The notes under the pieces: model-generated
Seen by the model: the letters and a program-made list of their open reading frames with translations, nothing else
Told to the model about the DNA's origin: nothing
The model's database searches: none
Origin: a virus
DNA length: 20,417 nt
IMG/VR virus record: IMGVR_UViG_3300008261_002517
Span: 1 to 20,417 of that record
Direction: 5' to 3' (one strand)
Made by a program: the position numbers and the translations under genes
Part shown: positions 8,072 through 15,221 of the stretch, piece after piece
How the letters are laid out: every line of letters starts with the position of its first letter
Numbering within the stretch: position 1 is the first letter of the stretch

Positions 8072-8427
8072 CTATCTACCTTTTAATTGTGAACGTTTAT
8101 CTATTCCGGTAACATTCATATTCTTAGGAGTTATTTCATTAACATCCATAGTCAATTCCACTACCTTTTGTAATCCGCTTATTTTATATGTTCTATAAGC
8201 ATCATTTGTTATAATTGGTACTTTAGCAACAACAGTTTCATAAAACTTTTTAGCTCCGCCTCTCATTTGTAATTTTTCAGTTTCTTCATTTACAAATTTA
8301 CCAAAAAACTTTTTAATCAAATTTGGGTTTACATTAGATACTTTTACACAATGTACTATATCTTTTCCTTAGGAGCTACTATATTTTTATCATCAATGGA
8401 TTTACGATATATTGGATTGTAATTCAT
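8072..8427 (-). CDS. Small protein split by a -1 frameshift (118 aa if joined)
   Basis: The only ATG-initiated frame after the 422-residue gene starts at 8427, one base past its stop, and ends after 23 codons at TAG 8358-8356. The -1 frame is closed by TAA at 8371-8369, then stays open from 8368 to the stop at 8072. The open 82-codon part annotated conventionally from 8320 would begin with TTG, yet coding-like sequence continues upstream of that TTG (HCVKVSNVNPN). Joining the frames at 8362-8368 gives 118 residues running through APKEKDIVHCV without a break in character. The downstream part is basic and helical. I do not recognise the family. Either a programmed -1 shift, a natural one-base loss or an assembly error explains it; the conventional start at 8320 is the least likely reading. 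Confidence 0.65.
8362..8368 (-). other. Possible -1 slippery heptamer GGAAAAG
   Basis: Read on the minus strand the heptamer is G GAA AAG in the frame of the 23-codon ORF. Slipping back one base re-pairs AAG as AAA (the shift-prone A-AAG of tRNA-Lys) and GAA as GGA, and continues into the long downstream frame. The two frames overlap only from 8368 to 8359, so any shift or indel must fall here. An AAGGA sequence overlaps the site. I saw no convincing downstream hairpin. If it is a mutation, the loss of one A from a run of five would give the same break. Confidence 0.4.
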
Positions 8428-8428
8428 A

Positions 8429-9697
8429 TTACTTACTTACCATTTTTAATTTAGGTAACTGCATTGGTTGAAACGTTGGTTGTTTCTTACTATAAATACC
8501 ATACTGATTTAAAATAGTATCAAACAATTTAGTCATTTTTTCCAAACTAAAATTTTGCTTATTTTGCTTACCTAATTGGAATGAATTCACTTTGTACTTA
8601 TCATAGCTTTTGTAAACATCTTTAATTACTGGTAATGACTTGGAAACATTTACATTAAACCACTTTGCTTCTTTTAATAAAAAGTTATCTGCCGCTGATT
8701 CATGTACTTCTTTCAATTCACCTTCTAATAATACTGCTCCACTTTTTAAGAAATCCAAATGACCACTCCAATTAGAAACAATTACAGGCTTACCTGTTAA
8801 ACTGAATTCTAATAATGGTCTACCAAAACCTTCACCTTTTGTGAAATTTATCATTGCTTTTACTTTTGGATGTTCATATAATCCATTCATTTGAGCAGAT
8901 GTTAAATCGCCATGCAATAGATAAACCGGCACGCTTTTATAATCCTTACCCAACGTTTCTCTTATTTTAGAAACCAATCTTTCTCTATCCATTATACTAA
9001 AGCCAGCGGTTGATGTTTTTAGAATTAGAGCAGGTTTTACCTTTTCATTTTTAAAAGCCATTGCGAATGTTTTAATCATCATTCCCACATTCTTTCTATC
9101 TTCTCCTAAATCACCTTTTAACCAATGTCCTACAAATAGGAATGCAAAATCTTCTTTAACTTCATCCAATTCGGAAATATGTGCTACTACTTCAGTTCCA
9201 AAATCGTTTTCATCAAATCCTTCAAAAAGAACTTCTACGGGTTTTTGTATCCTATGTTGTGCAATTAATTGCTTAGTTTTATTATCTTGCTCATTATAAA
9301 CAGTATCAACTAAACTTTTCTTAGCGTGTTCGGATGGAGTTATAATCAAATCCATTCGGTTACATCCGTGAATCCAATCTAATGCACAATGCGTTGTTTC
9401 GATTCCAGCAGTAATTCCGATATTATAGTGTCCTAATGGTTGAAACTCATTTGGTACAGTGACCTGAATATATACATCTGGCTTTTGCTCTGGCTTTTGG
9501 ATAATATTATCTACAATCCATTTATGAAATTCATTATCATAATTTAATGCATCCATTGGAGTTGCCCCCCAACGAATACTAATTACTTTTATTTCGAACT
9601 TATCTAACTTATATAATGAATGTAATAAATCTCTCGCATGGTCTCCGTATCCACTTCTCGTTGCTACGGGTGCCTGAAATACTAATGTTGGTTTCAT
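8429..9697 (-). CDS. GT-B glycosyltransferase (GT4-like)
   Basis: A 422-residue GT-B enzyme. The N-terminal domain has a glycine-rich acceptor loop, TRSGYGDHARDL at 13-24. The C-terminal domain carries the donor site: FLFVGHW at 187-192, an R-K pair at 201-202, a lysine at 227 in ILKTST, then a GEGFGRPLLE segment giving E289-x7-E297, the retaining GT4 signature, followed by GKPVIVSNWSGHLDFL. No membrane helix is predicted by eye, so it acts in the cytoplasm or peripherally. It follows another GT-B gene after a one-base gap and precedes the frameshifted small gene by one base. Donor and acceptor are unknown; the fold and class are secure. Confidence 0.85.
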   Translation of the reverse strand: MKPTLVFQAPVATRSGYGDHARDLLHSLYKLDKFEIKVISIRWGATPMDALNYDNEFHKWIVDNIIQKPEQKPDVYIQVTVPNEFQPLGHYNIGITAGIETTHCALDWIHGCNRMDLIITPSEHAKKSLVDTVYNEQDNKTKQLIAQHRIQKPVEVLFEGFDENDFGTEVVAHISELDEVKEDFAFLFVGHWLKGDLGEDRKNVGMMIKTFAMAFKNEKVKPALILKTSTAGFSIMDRERLVSKIRETLGKDYKSVPVYLLHGDLTSAQMNGLYEHPKVKAMINFTKGEGFGRPLLEFSLTGKPVIVSNWSGHLDFLKSGAVLLEGELKEVHESAADNFLLKEAKWFNVNVSKSLPVIKDVYKSYDKYKVNSFQLGKQNKQNFSLEKMTKLFDTILNQYGIYSKKQPTFQPMQLPKLKMVSK

Positions 9698-9698
9698 A

Positions 9699-11078
9699 TT
9701 ATAACTCTATTAATTTAAATTTTTGTTTTGGTTTCCAATTTTCGAATGCACCTTCCATACCTTCCACTAATGCATCACACATAGCTTCTCTACTTAATTT
9801 TCCTTCACCCATAAAATGCTTTCTACCTTTTAATCCTGCTGATTTTCTATCTTCTTTTGGCGTTTGATACCAATCCATAATCAATGGTGCTACATCTTCA
9901 AAATCAATTCTATCATCAAAAATATATGGAGTAGGAACTGAACCTGTTGTTGAACGAACTGGCCAAATTGGTTTTACCCAATCTCCCCAAACTACACTTG
10001 CTTTTTTATGCTTATCGTGTAAAGAACCAATTTCTAAATAATCTTCTGCGGTTAGTAATTTACCCGTACCTCTTTCTCTAAACCCACATTGGTCTTGCAA
10101 TCCACCCGTTACAGTTGTAATGATTGGAGTCCCTGCCATTACTGATTCCGCAGTTCCTAATCCGAATCCTTCGTTAGATGATAACATAATAGTTACATCT
10201 GCCAAATTGTAAAGATAGTTTAATTCTTCTTCTTTTAATTTTTCATCAACAAATATAATATTTGCATCCGGCATTAAATGTTCTGCTGTTTTTATTAAAT
10301 CAGTACCATGCTCTTCAACGGGTCTAGTTTTCATAACTAAAACAACCTTATCTCTTTTTTCTTCTGGCAATGCTTCTCTAAATGCATTGAATGCTAACAT
10401 CACATCAATTGGTTGCTTTCTTCTGATATTTCTATTTGTCCAATAAAGAACAAATTCATATTCTTTATCACCAAAAATTCTTTCTTTAAAATCTTTTGGA
10501 ACTTCTACTGGTTTGTAGATATCTGAACGGATACCATGTGGTACATAGCTTACTTGCCAATCTTCAGGCTTAGTCCAATGTTTTTCTTTATCCCAACTCC
10601 AAACTCTTTTAGTAATACCATAGGTTTGCTTTGAGATACATCCAATCCAATCACAACTTTCGTAATAATCTCTATTGTATTTTGGGTCTGGCAAATCATC
10701 CCAAATGTGATAAAAGAAAAGGGGAACTGATTGACGAATTTCATGCTCAATCTCATACAACCAAATCCAATATCTAGGGTCGGTGAAGTGTAAGATAGCA
10801 TCTGGCTTTTCCATCATCAATAACTGACGAATAACATCGGGATTACCATATCCATCAAATGGATAAATTTTTACGTTAGCATCTTCTACGCCTGTTTGCT
10901 TTCTAACATCTTCATTTAAATCAAATATTTTTCCTGCTTCAGGGTGTTTGATTGCTGCACCTAATTGTACCCAATCGTATTTGTGAACTGTTCCTAAAAC
11001 CAATTGCTTTGACATATTGGCTATACCACTAGCCATTCGAAGGTCATCGGACAGTAACAAGATTTTTTTCTTTGCCAT
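9699..11078 (-). CDS. GT-B glycosyltransferase (GT4-like)
   Basis: A 459-residue GT-B enzyme. The first strand and acceptor loop are ILLLSDDLRMASGIANMSKQL at about 6-26. FYHIWDDLPDP at 122-132 is a conserved N-domain block, and YVPHGI at 178-183 is the interdomain hinge motif common in GT4. The donor domain shows WTNRNIRRKQP (R-K at 220-221), LVMKTRP at 247-253, and SSNEGFGLGTAE giving E303-x7-E311. GTPIITTVTGG at 316-326 completes the signature. It is the first gene of the long glycan block, 16 nt downstream of the ribbon-helix-helix-like gene, and ends one base before the next ATG. Two different GT-B enzymes in tandem suggest successive sugar additions. Confidence 0.85.
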   Translation of the reverse strand: MAKKKILLLSDDLRMASGIANMSKQLVLGTVHKYDWVQLGAAIKHPEAGKIFDLNEDVRKQTGVEDANVKIYPFDGYGNPDVIRQLLMMEKPDAILHFTDPRYWIWLYEIEHEIRQSVPLFFYHIWDDLPDPKYNRDYYESCDWIGCISKQTYGITKRVWSWDKEKHWTKPEDWQVSYVPHGIRSDIYKPVEVPKDFKERIFGDKEYEFVLYWTNRNIRRKQPIDVMLAFNAFREALPEEKRDKVVLVMKTRPVEEHGTDLIKTAEHLMPDANIIFVDEKLKEEELNYLYNLADVTIMLSSNEGFGLGTAESVMAGTPIITTVTGGLQDQCGFRERGTGKLLTAEDYLEIGSLHDKHKKASVVWGDWVKPIWPVRSTTGSVPTPYIFDDRIDFEDVAPLIMDWYQTPKEDRKSAGLKGRKHFMGEGKLSREAMCDALVEGMEGAFENWKPKQKFKLIEL

Positions 11079-11094
11079 AACTTATTTTGTTCTC

Positions 11095-11292
11095 TTAAAA
11101 TTGTGAACCACTAATTTGTAATGTAGTGTATTCGTTTAATTGTTTTCTAAATTCTTCGTTTTTCGTATAAAGGTCTAAAGTTCTATTAACAAGTCTTTGA
11201 AAATTTAATCCACCTTGAATTGTAGCTATTTTAAAATCCTCATCATATAACCTTTTTATAACCTTAACCGTAGTTAATTTTAAATCTGTCAT
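11095..11292 (-). CDS. Small ribbon-helix-helix-like protein
   Basis: Read from the ATG at 11292-11290 this is 65 residues, starting MTDLKLTTVKVIKRLY. An upstream in-frame ATG at 11316 exists, but it lies inside an AT-only inverted repeat and would add MYIQILLT, which does not look like part of the fold. The pattern T-x-VKV-x4-LY-x-FK (strand) followed by LNFQRLVNRTLDLY and EEFRKQL (two helices) matches Arc/MetJ-type ribbon-helix-helix proteins, which bind DNA as dimers through the N-terminal strand. A repressor or other DNA-binding role is inferred. The inverted repeat just upstream would be a natural operator. It is followed after 16 nt by the first gene of the glycan block. Confidence 0.6.
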   Translation of the reverse strand: MTDLKLTTVKVIKRLYDEDFKIATIQGGLNFQRLVNRTLDLYTKNEEFRKQLNEYTTLQISGSQF

Positions 11293-11295
11293 AGT

Positions 11296-11327
11296 TAATA
11301 ATATTTGTATATACATATATATACAAA
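11296..11327 (-). promoter_or_regulatory. Possible weak promoter upstream of the RHH-like gene
   Basis: On the minus strand TTTG (11327-11324) is followed after exactly 20 nt by TATTATTA (11303-11296), ending three bases before the chosen ATG. The -33 element and spacing match the three strong promoters in the window, but the -7 element keeps only four of the six consensus bases of TAnnTTTG. The site therefore depends on context and is uncertain. Confidence 0.35.
11307..11324. repeat. Inverted repeat GTATATA-CATA-TATATAC, possible operator
   Basis: Two perfect 7-bp arms separated by 4 bp. The repeat fills most of the spacer between the proposed -33 and -7 elements of the weak promoter, immediately upstream of a gene for an RHH-like protein. 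That position suits a repressor operator. It is AT-only apart from the arm ends and central C, and it has no T-run on the transcribed side, so it is not a terminator. Confidence 0.4.
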
Positions 11328-11330
11328 AAA

Positions 11331-12191
11331 TTATTTTCCATCACAATGTGTTCCATAAAATTCACACCATCCGCATAGTTTAGATGGTTTCTTAAAAAAA
11401 TCTACATCGGTTCTATATGAACCATCTGGATTAAATACATTATCCACAAATGCATTAAACTCATTCCAAGCTTTATTAATAGATGGTTTACCATTTGCCG
11501 GAACGTGTCTACTAATGCGTGGAATTACATAATCAGTATTTTCGGAAACTTTTCTTTTTAGAATGATAAACTCAACATCTATCATATCCATAGAAACTCC
11601 TAACATTTCTGAATAGAATTTTTTGTAAAGAAGTATTTGTGCGTTCTTAGTTGGGTCTTTCTTTTGGTATTTACTCCAACCCGATGTAGATGTTTTGAAA
11701 TCTATAATTCTATACTTACCATCGAAAGTACTTCTAACTACCAAATCTATAAATCCTAAGAAATTAATATGTTCTCTGATTTTTGTATTGATTGGTTGTT
11801 CGATTGCTACTAATTCATCATACTTTAAAGAAAAAAAGTTATTGAAATTTTTAGATTTTTGAAAGTAATCTAAAATAAGATTACCATCTTCTAAAAATTC
11901 TACTAATTCTTCTTTACTACAAATTGGGTCTTTACCTTCGTTGGATTCTTTGAGAAAGATTTCTCTCATTTTTTCTTTAAGAAATGCTTTCGTATCCATT
12001 CCCTTATCCGCTTGTGATTTGGAGATACGAAGGCATCTACTTAAATACTCTTGCAACGTTTCGTGCATTGCTGAACCAAATACTGAATGTATATTGGATG
12101 TGGATTGTGATAATCCATCTATGTAACTTAGTTTATATTGTTGTGGGCAACTGCTCCACATACTATATTGTGAAAATGATACTCTAGCCAT
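11331..12191 (-). CDS. PD-(D/E)XK nuclease with Cas4/AddB-type Fe-S cluster motif
   Basis: A 286-residue RecB/Cas4-like nuclease. The N-terminus has SFSQYSMWSSCPQQYK with C15, the first cluster cysteine. GSAMHETLQEY supplies H43. FIDLVV gives D149, IIDFKTS gives D164-x-K166, and NAQILLY gives Q185 of the QxxxY motif. The C-terminus KLCGWCEFYGTHC provides C273, C276 and C283. The C...CxxC...C arrangement is that of the 4Fe-4S domain in Cas4 and AddB. These enzymes degrade or process DNA ends; here it most likely serves phage recombination, replication or host DNA breakdown, not CRISPR, since no cas1/cas2 or array is present. The conserved SFSQYSMW block lies right at the N-terminus, so the ATG at 12191 must be the true start. 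It has its own promoter. Confidence 0.85.
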   Translation of the reverse strand: MARVSFSQYSMWSSCPQQYKLSYIDGLSQSTSNIHSVFGSAMHETLQEYLSRCLRISKSQADKGMDTKAFLKEKMREIFLKESNEGKDPICSKEELVEFLEDGNLILDYFQKSKNFNNFFSLKYDELVAIEQPINTKIREHINFLGFIDLVVRSTFDGKYRIIDFKTSTSGWSKYQKKDPTKNAQILLYKKFYSEMLGVSMDMIDVEFIILKRKVSENTDYVIPRISRHVPANGKPSINKAWNEFNAFVDNVFNPDGSYRTDVDFFKKPSKLCGWCEFYGTHCDGK

Positions 12192-12195
12192 ATAA

Positions 12196-12227
12196 CAAAT
12201 ATACGAAATTTATTTTAATAAACCAAA
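12196..12227 (-). promoter_or_regulatory. Bacteroidota-type promoter of the nuclease gene
   Basis: On the minus strand TTTG (12227-12224), 20 nt, TATATTTG (12203-12196). This matches the Bacteroidota housekeeping consensus (-33 TTTG, -7 TAnnTTTG) perfectly. Only four bases (TTAT) separate the -7 element from the ATG at 12191, so transcription should begin at or within a base or two of the start codon. The promoter fills the short gap between the gp62-like gene and the nuclease gene. Confidence 0.8.
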
Positions 12228-12230
12228 GAA

Positions 12231-12683
12231 TTATATCTTTAATTTGAGTTTCGTAATTTGTTTTTTATCTATTCCGTATTTCTCACAAATATATTTAATA
12301 TTCTCCCTACCTTCTCTAGTAGAGTAAAGAATATCAATGTATTCTACTGCCTGTGATTCTGGCACTGTAAAATCTTTCTTAATCAATTCAACTAAAAACT
12401 CTTCATATTTATCTTCCGATTTACCCTTTGTATATTTTAAATATTGCTTACCTTTTGGTAGAACATTAATATACAATTTGTACATTTCCTTTGGCTGAAG
12501 AGTTTGAGTTAAAGGTAATAATGATGCAACAAGTTCAACCCATTCCGGCTTCATTGATAGGAATCGATTAATCATAAAGTTACTCCACGATTTCAAATCC
12601 TCTTCCGATAACTTATCGAAATAGTTCGGGTCTTGCTCCGCCGTAATTGCATTAAGATGGTCGAATAACTTTTTAGCTGCCAT
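12231..12683 (-). CDS. 62: Clamp loader small subunit (T4 gp62-like)
   Basis: A 150-residue, mostly helical protein. The stretch YKLYINVLPKGKQYLKYTKG (68-87) lines up with T4 gp62 around its NYLMAAVPRGKRYGKWAK segment, and the following LIKKDFTVPESQAVEYIDIL (100-119) aligns with the gp62 helix pair that ends in YKSIL. gp62 is the single small subunit that joins four gp44 ATPases to open and load the gp45 clamp. It is shorter than T4 gp62 (187 residues). Position supports the call: it follows gp45-, gp44-like genes and a zinc-ribbon gene. Its ATG shares one base with the upstream stop. The alignment is by eye and from memory; context makes it convincing. Confidence 0.78.
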   Translation of the reverse strand: MAAKKLFDHLNAITAEQDPNYFDKLSEEDLKSWSNFMINRFLSMKPEWVELVASLLPLTQTLQPKEMYKLYINVLPKGKQYLKYTKGKSEDKYEEFLVELIKKDFTVPESQAVEYIDILYSTREGRENIKYICEKYGIDKKQITKLKLKI

Positions 12684-12922
12684 TATTTTTCTTCTTTTAC
12701 ACTTTTTAATTCTTCAGGTAAAAATTCATCCAATGGTTTACCGCAATTAGTACACAAAGGTACTTCGAATGGCATTACAGTATCTCTATCACCACCGGTT
12801 AATAATTTAGATGCCTTACGGAATCTATAACCTAACATAAAAAGTAAATTACCACATTCACACGGAATATCGCGTGTATCTTTTAAATCGATTTGTGGTT
12901 GTTGGAATTGTTCGTTTATCAT
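12683..12922 (-). CDS. Small zinc-ribbon protein
   Basis: A 79-residue protein with four cysteines in two pairs: CEC at 21-23 (C21, C23) and CTNC at 57-60 (C57, C60), consistent with one zinc ribbon. The intervening segment GYRFRKASKLLTGGDRDT (31-48) is strongly basic and probably contacts nucleic acid or a partner. It sits between the two clamp-loader genes, overlapping gp44 by 4 nt (ATGA) and gp62 by 1 nt (TAATG), so all three are translated together. T4 has no gene at this point between 44 and 62. The function is unknown; an accessory to the clamp loader or a transcription-linked role is possible. Confidence 0.7.
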   Translation of the reverse strand: MINEQFQQPQIDLKDTRDIPCECGNLLFMLGYRFRKASKLLTGGDRDTVMPFEVPLCTNCGKPLDEFLPEELKSVKEEK

Positions 12923-13866
12923 TTTATAATATTTAAAATTTGAATAATTGTGCTCATAAACACTATTTCTTTATCTACTACTAAAGCATCTTTAGATAAT
13001 CCATCTGCAATAGTAAGTATTACATTTGCCGTATTTCCACTTGCATATTCATCAACTTTATCATATAACATTGTGTACATTTCTGAATAGTCATTTAAAC
13101 GATTATCTGCTACTGCTTGTCTAATGTTTATGAATAAGTTTCTTTTATCATTTGATGATTTAAGTAACTCAATCAATTTGGTTTGGAAGTTTGATTCGAC
13201 CATAATCGAATGGTCTACTTTCAACTCGCCTTTAGCCGATTGTAATTGGCAAGTATTTAAGATTCTACGGATATCAGGGTAATATGAATTGATAATATCA
13301 GCCATATTCTTTGGTTCGTACTTAATCTTTTCCGAATCTAAAATCTTAGCAACCTGAACGGCTACATCTTTTTTAGTTGGCGGAGTGATAGCAAACGATT
13401 GACATCTACTTTGAATCGGGTCGATAATCTTTTCAATGTAGTTACAAGTCAAAATGAATCTACAATGTTTACTGAATGTTTCCATTAAGTTACGAAGGAT
13501 TGCCTGTGCATTTGGAGTCATATAATCAAACTCATCCAAAATGATAACTTTAAATCCTGCAAAACCTACCGATGATGCGAAGTTCTTTACTTTGTTACGA
13601 ACGGTATCCACATTGTTTTCATCCGATGCGTTGATAATCATATGGTCACATTTGATTGTGTTTACGATTAACTTTGCTAATGTGGTTTTACCTGTACCCG
13701 CCTTACCATAAAGTAGTAAGTGAGGTATATCGTTATTATCCAAATATTGTTGAATAGTTTCTTTGATGGTTTCATTACCAACGTAATCAGCTAATGTTTG
13801 TGGGCGGTATTTCTCCACCCACAAACTATGCTCTCTTTTATTAATATCGTTTGCGAAAAAGCTCAT
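12919..13866 (-). CDS. 44: Clamp loader large subunit, AAA+ ATPase (T4 gp44-like)
   Basis: A 315-residue AAA+ protein of the RFC/gp44 family. LWVEKYRPQTLADYVG (15-30) is the conserved N-terminal RFC box. GKAGTGKTT at 54-62 is Walker A, IILDEFD at 108-114 is Walker B, TCNY at 140-143 carries the sensor 1 asparagine, and SRC at 153-155 holds the arginine finger that acts on the neighbouring subunit. PDIRRIL near 225 is the sensor 2 region. Length matches T4 gp44 (319). It forms the ATP-driven loader with the gp62-like protein. It lies 3 nt downstream of the MazG-like gene and overlaps the zinc-ribbon gene by 4 nt. Confidence 0.95.
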   Translation of the reverse strand: MSFFANDINKREHSLWVEKYRPQTLADYVGNETIKETIQQYLDNNDIPHLLLYGKAGTGKTTLAKLIVNTIKCDHMIINASDENNVDTVRNKVKNFASSVGFAGFKVIILDEFDYMTPNAQAILRNLMETFSKHCRFILTCNYIEKIIDPIQSRCQSFAITPPTKKDVAVQVAKILDSEKIKYEPKNMADIINSYYPDIRRILNTCQLQSAKGELKVDHSIMVESNFQTKLIELLKSSNDKRNLFINIRQAVADNRLNDYSEMYTMLYDKVDEYASGNTANVILTIADGLSKDALVVDKEIVFMSTIIQILNIIK

Positions 13867-13869
13867 AAA

Positions 13870-14169
13870 TTAATTTTTTACAAATACTCCGTTTACAGTT
13901 TTACCTGTTCTATCTTTTATCTCATTCCATGCTGCTTCTAAACATTCAGCTGGCTCTAAACCTAATTGTTTAGATAAAATAATAAGAGTTACAAACGAAT
14001 CACCGATACCATCTTTGATTTCTTCATCTTTTGATTTCAATAATGCACCTGCCGTTTCGCCTACTTCTTCTAACACCTTTAACATTTGCTTTGGTGCATT
14101 ATCAGGAACTAAAATTCCCTTATCGTGTGCCCATTGGGTCACATTTTCTATTAAATTATCAAAACTCAT
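13870..14169 (-). CDS. MazG-like nucleotide pyrophosphohydrolase
   Basis: A 99-residue all-alpha NTP pyrophosphatase of the MazG superfamily. LEEVGETAG provides E34-E35-x2-E38 and IKDGIGDSFV provides D53 and D57, together the E-E-x2-E...(D/E)-x3-D metal site that binds Mg2+. Single-domain enzymes of this type hydrolyse dNTPs or NTPs to monophosphate and pyrophosphate, and phage forms are thought to clean modified nucleotides or adjust nucleotide pools or alarmones in infected cells. It lies between the clamp-neighbour gene and the clamp loader with 3-nt gaps on each side, inside the replication operon, which favours a role in dNTP quality or pool control. Confidence 0.85.
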   Translation of the reverse strand: MSFDNLIENVTQWAHDKGILVPDNAPKQMLKVLEEVGETAGALLKSKDEEIKDGIGDSFVTLIILSKQLGLEPAECLEAAWNEIKDRTGKTVNGVFVKN

Positions 14170-14172
14170 ATT

Positions 14173-14472
14173 TTAGTTTTTATTTTCTTGTTGTCTTTGA
14201 ATTTTAGATTCTTCGCTAATTGGTCTTGGGAATATACTAAATTCCATACCATTTTGTCTGAAAGTTAACTTATCACTTTCGTTTGGTTGAATTTGTAATA
14301 CCAAAGGAGATGGTTCTTGTCCTTCATTTTGCCAAGCGAATACTATCGGTTCATTATTGAAAAATTGAAAACACCATTCCGCATCTTCTATAATTTTTGG
14401 TTGTTCCATTTGAACACTACCTTGCTCTTGTGGAAACAATTCTAATTGTTCGAATTCTTTTTTCTTTGCCAT
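14173..14472 (-). CDS. Small protein with QLELF clamp-binding-like motif
   Basis: A 99-residue acidic protein with no recognised domain. After a basic start (MAKKKEF), residues 9-13 read QLELF followed by PQ, which fits the bacterial beta-clamp-binding pentapeptide consensus QL(S/D)LF and resembles PIP-type ligands. The rest is strand-rich in the middle (WCFQFF, IVFAWQ, LVLQIQP, EFSIFP), with a charged, glutamine-rich, probably flexible C-terminus. The gene lies 4 nt after the sliding clamp and 3 nt before the MazG-like gene, so it is made together with the clamp. A clamp-interacting accessory is the natural hypothesis, either with the phage clamp or the host beta clamp. Nothing else in the sequence points to a function. 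Confidence 0.65.
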   Translation of the reverse strand: MAKKKEFEQLELFPQEQGSVQMEQPKIIEDAEWCFQFFNNEPIVFAWQNEGQEPSPLVLQIQPNESDKLTFRQNGMEFSIFPRPISEESKIQRQQENKN

Positions 14473-14476
14473 TTTA

Positions 14477-15190
14477 TTAGTTTTGAATTTCTACTAAATA
14501 ATATTTACAAACGAACTCATCGATAATGAATTCAACGTGCGCCAATCCATCAGCCGATACTTTAAGTTTAGCAGCGGTTGCTTCTTTGTTAGCCGTTAAG
14601 ATTTCTTTAAGATACTTAGCGGAGAAAGAGATTGGTTTAACTTCACCAGCGTAACCTTTTTCACAAGTGAATGTTACTCTATTTGTAGAAATGGTTGAAT
14701 AACCGATAGCCATTTTCAAATCACCACCTTCGGTAAATACAGTGAATGTATCGATATCACTCAATGCACCCTTTGCTTTGATAAACTTATCAATCATAGT
14801 AGATGCCATCTCAATTGAGATACCAAATTCTGGCAATACCTTCAAATCAGGCACCGCAGGAATTACACCTAAATCAGCCAATTGATATGAAGTTTCGGTT
14901 TCATCTGAAACCAATTTTAATACGGTAGCTTTATCGCCAGCCATATCAACATTTAAAGATAAATCATTATCTAAAATGCCTAATAAATTTTTTAACAATG
15001 ATGTAGTATAAATACCAACATTGAATGGTTTTGATGTAAAGCCATTAAAATCCACTTCACCCAGCATTGTCTTATCATCTGAAATGAAACGTACAGATAA
15101 TTTGTTTCCTTCTGCGTTCCATGCTACTGATTCGATTACTCCACCTAATGAGTACTTCTGAATGAATCTTTGTAAATTGTTTTTGTTCAT
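14477..15190 (-). CDS. 45: Sliding clamp, DNA polymerase processivity factor (T4 gp45-like)
   Basis: A 237-residue protein close in length to T4 gp45 (228). It has no catalytic motif. It shows two similar strand-rich halves, with helices such as NLQRFIQKYS near the start and MASTMIDKFIKAKG near the middle, and the SFSAKYLKEILTANK helix in the second half, as in ring-shaped processivity clamps. It ends in a strand (VEFIIDEFVCKYYLVEIQN), the typical clamp C-terminus. Three subunits would encircle DNA and tether the polymerase. It is the first gene after the promoter at 15222-15253 and is followed by clamp-associated genes. The identification rests on overall pattern plus the pol, gp44 and gp62 neighbours. 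Confidence 0.85.
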   Translation of the reverse strand: MNKNNLQRFIQKYSLGGVIESVAWNAEGNKLSVRFISDDKTMLGEVDFNGFTSKPFNVGIYTTSLLKNLLGILDNDLSLNVDMAGDKATVLKLVSDETETSYQLADLGVIPAVPDLKVLPEFGISIEMASTMIDKFIKAKGALSDIDTFTVFTEGGDLKMAIGYSTISTNRVTFTCEKGYAGEVKPISFSAKYLKEILTANKEATAAKLKVSADGLAHVEFIIDEFVCKYYLVEIQN

Positions 15191-15221
15191 AATCTAGTTT
15201 TTAAATTTTATGTTATTGTTA

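Noticed and set aside
11293-11316. Upstream ATG of the RHH-like gene at 11316
   Set aside because: It lies inside the AT-only inverted repeat and adds eight hydrophobic residues outside the expected fold; the ATG at 11292 fits better.
11307-11330. Inverted repeat plus homopolymer as a terminator
   Set aside because: On the transcribed strand the T-run precedes the repeat, the stem has only A-T pairs except for its end pair, and genes on both sides are in the same direction.
11331-12191. Cas4 as part of a CRISPR system
   Set aside because: No cas1, cas2 or repeat-spacer array is present, and the gene follows phage replication genes; a phage recombination or DNA-processing nuclease is more likely.
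13881-13888. TATTTG upstream of the gp44-like gene as a promoter
   Set aside because: The leading TA of the -7 element is not in register, and no TTTG lies about 20 nt upstream.
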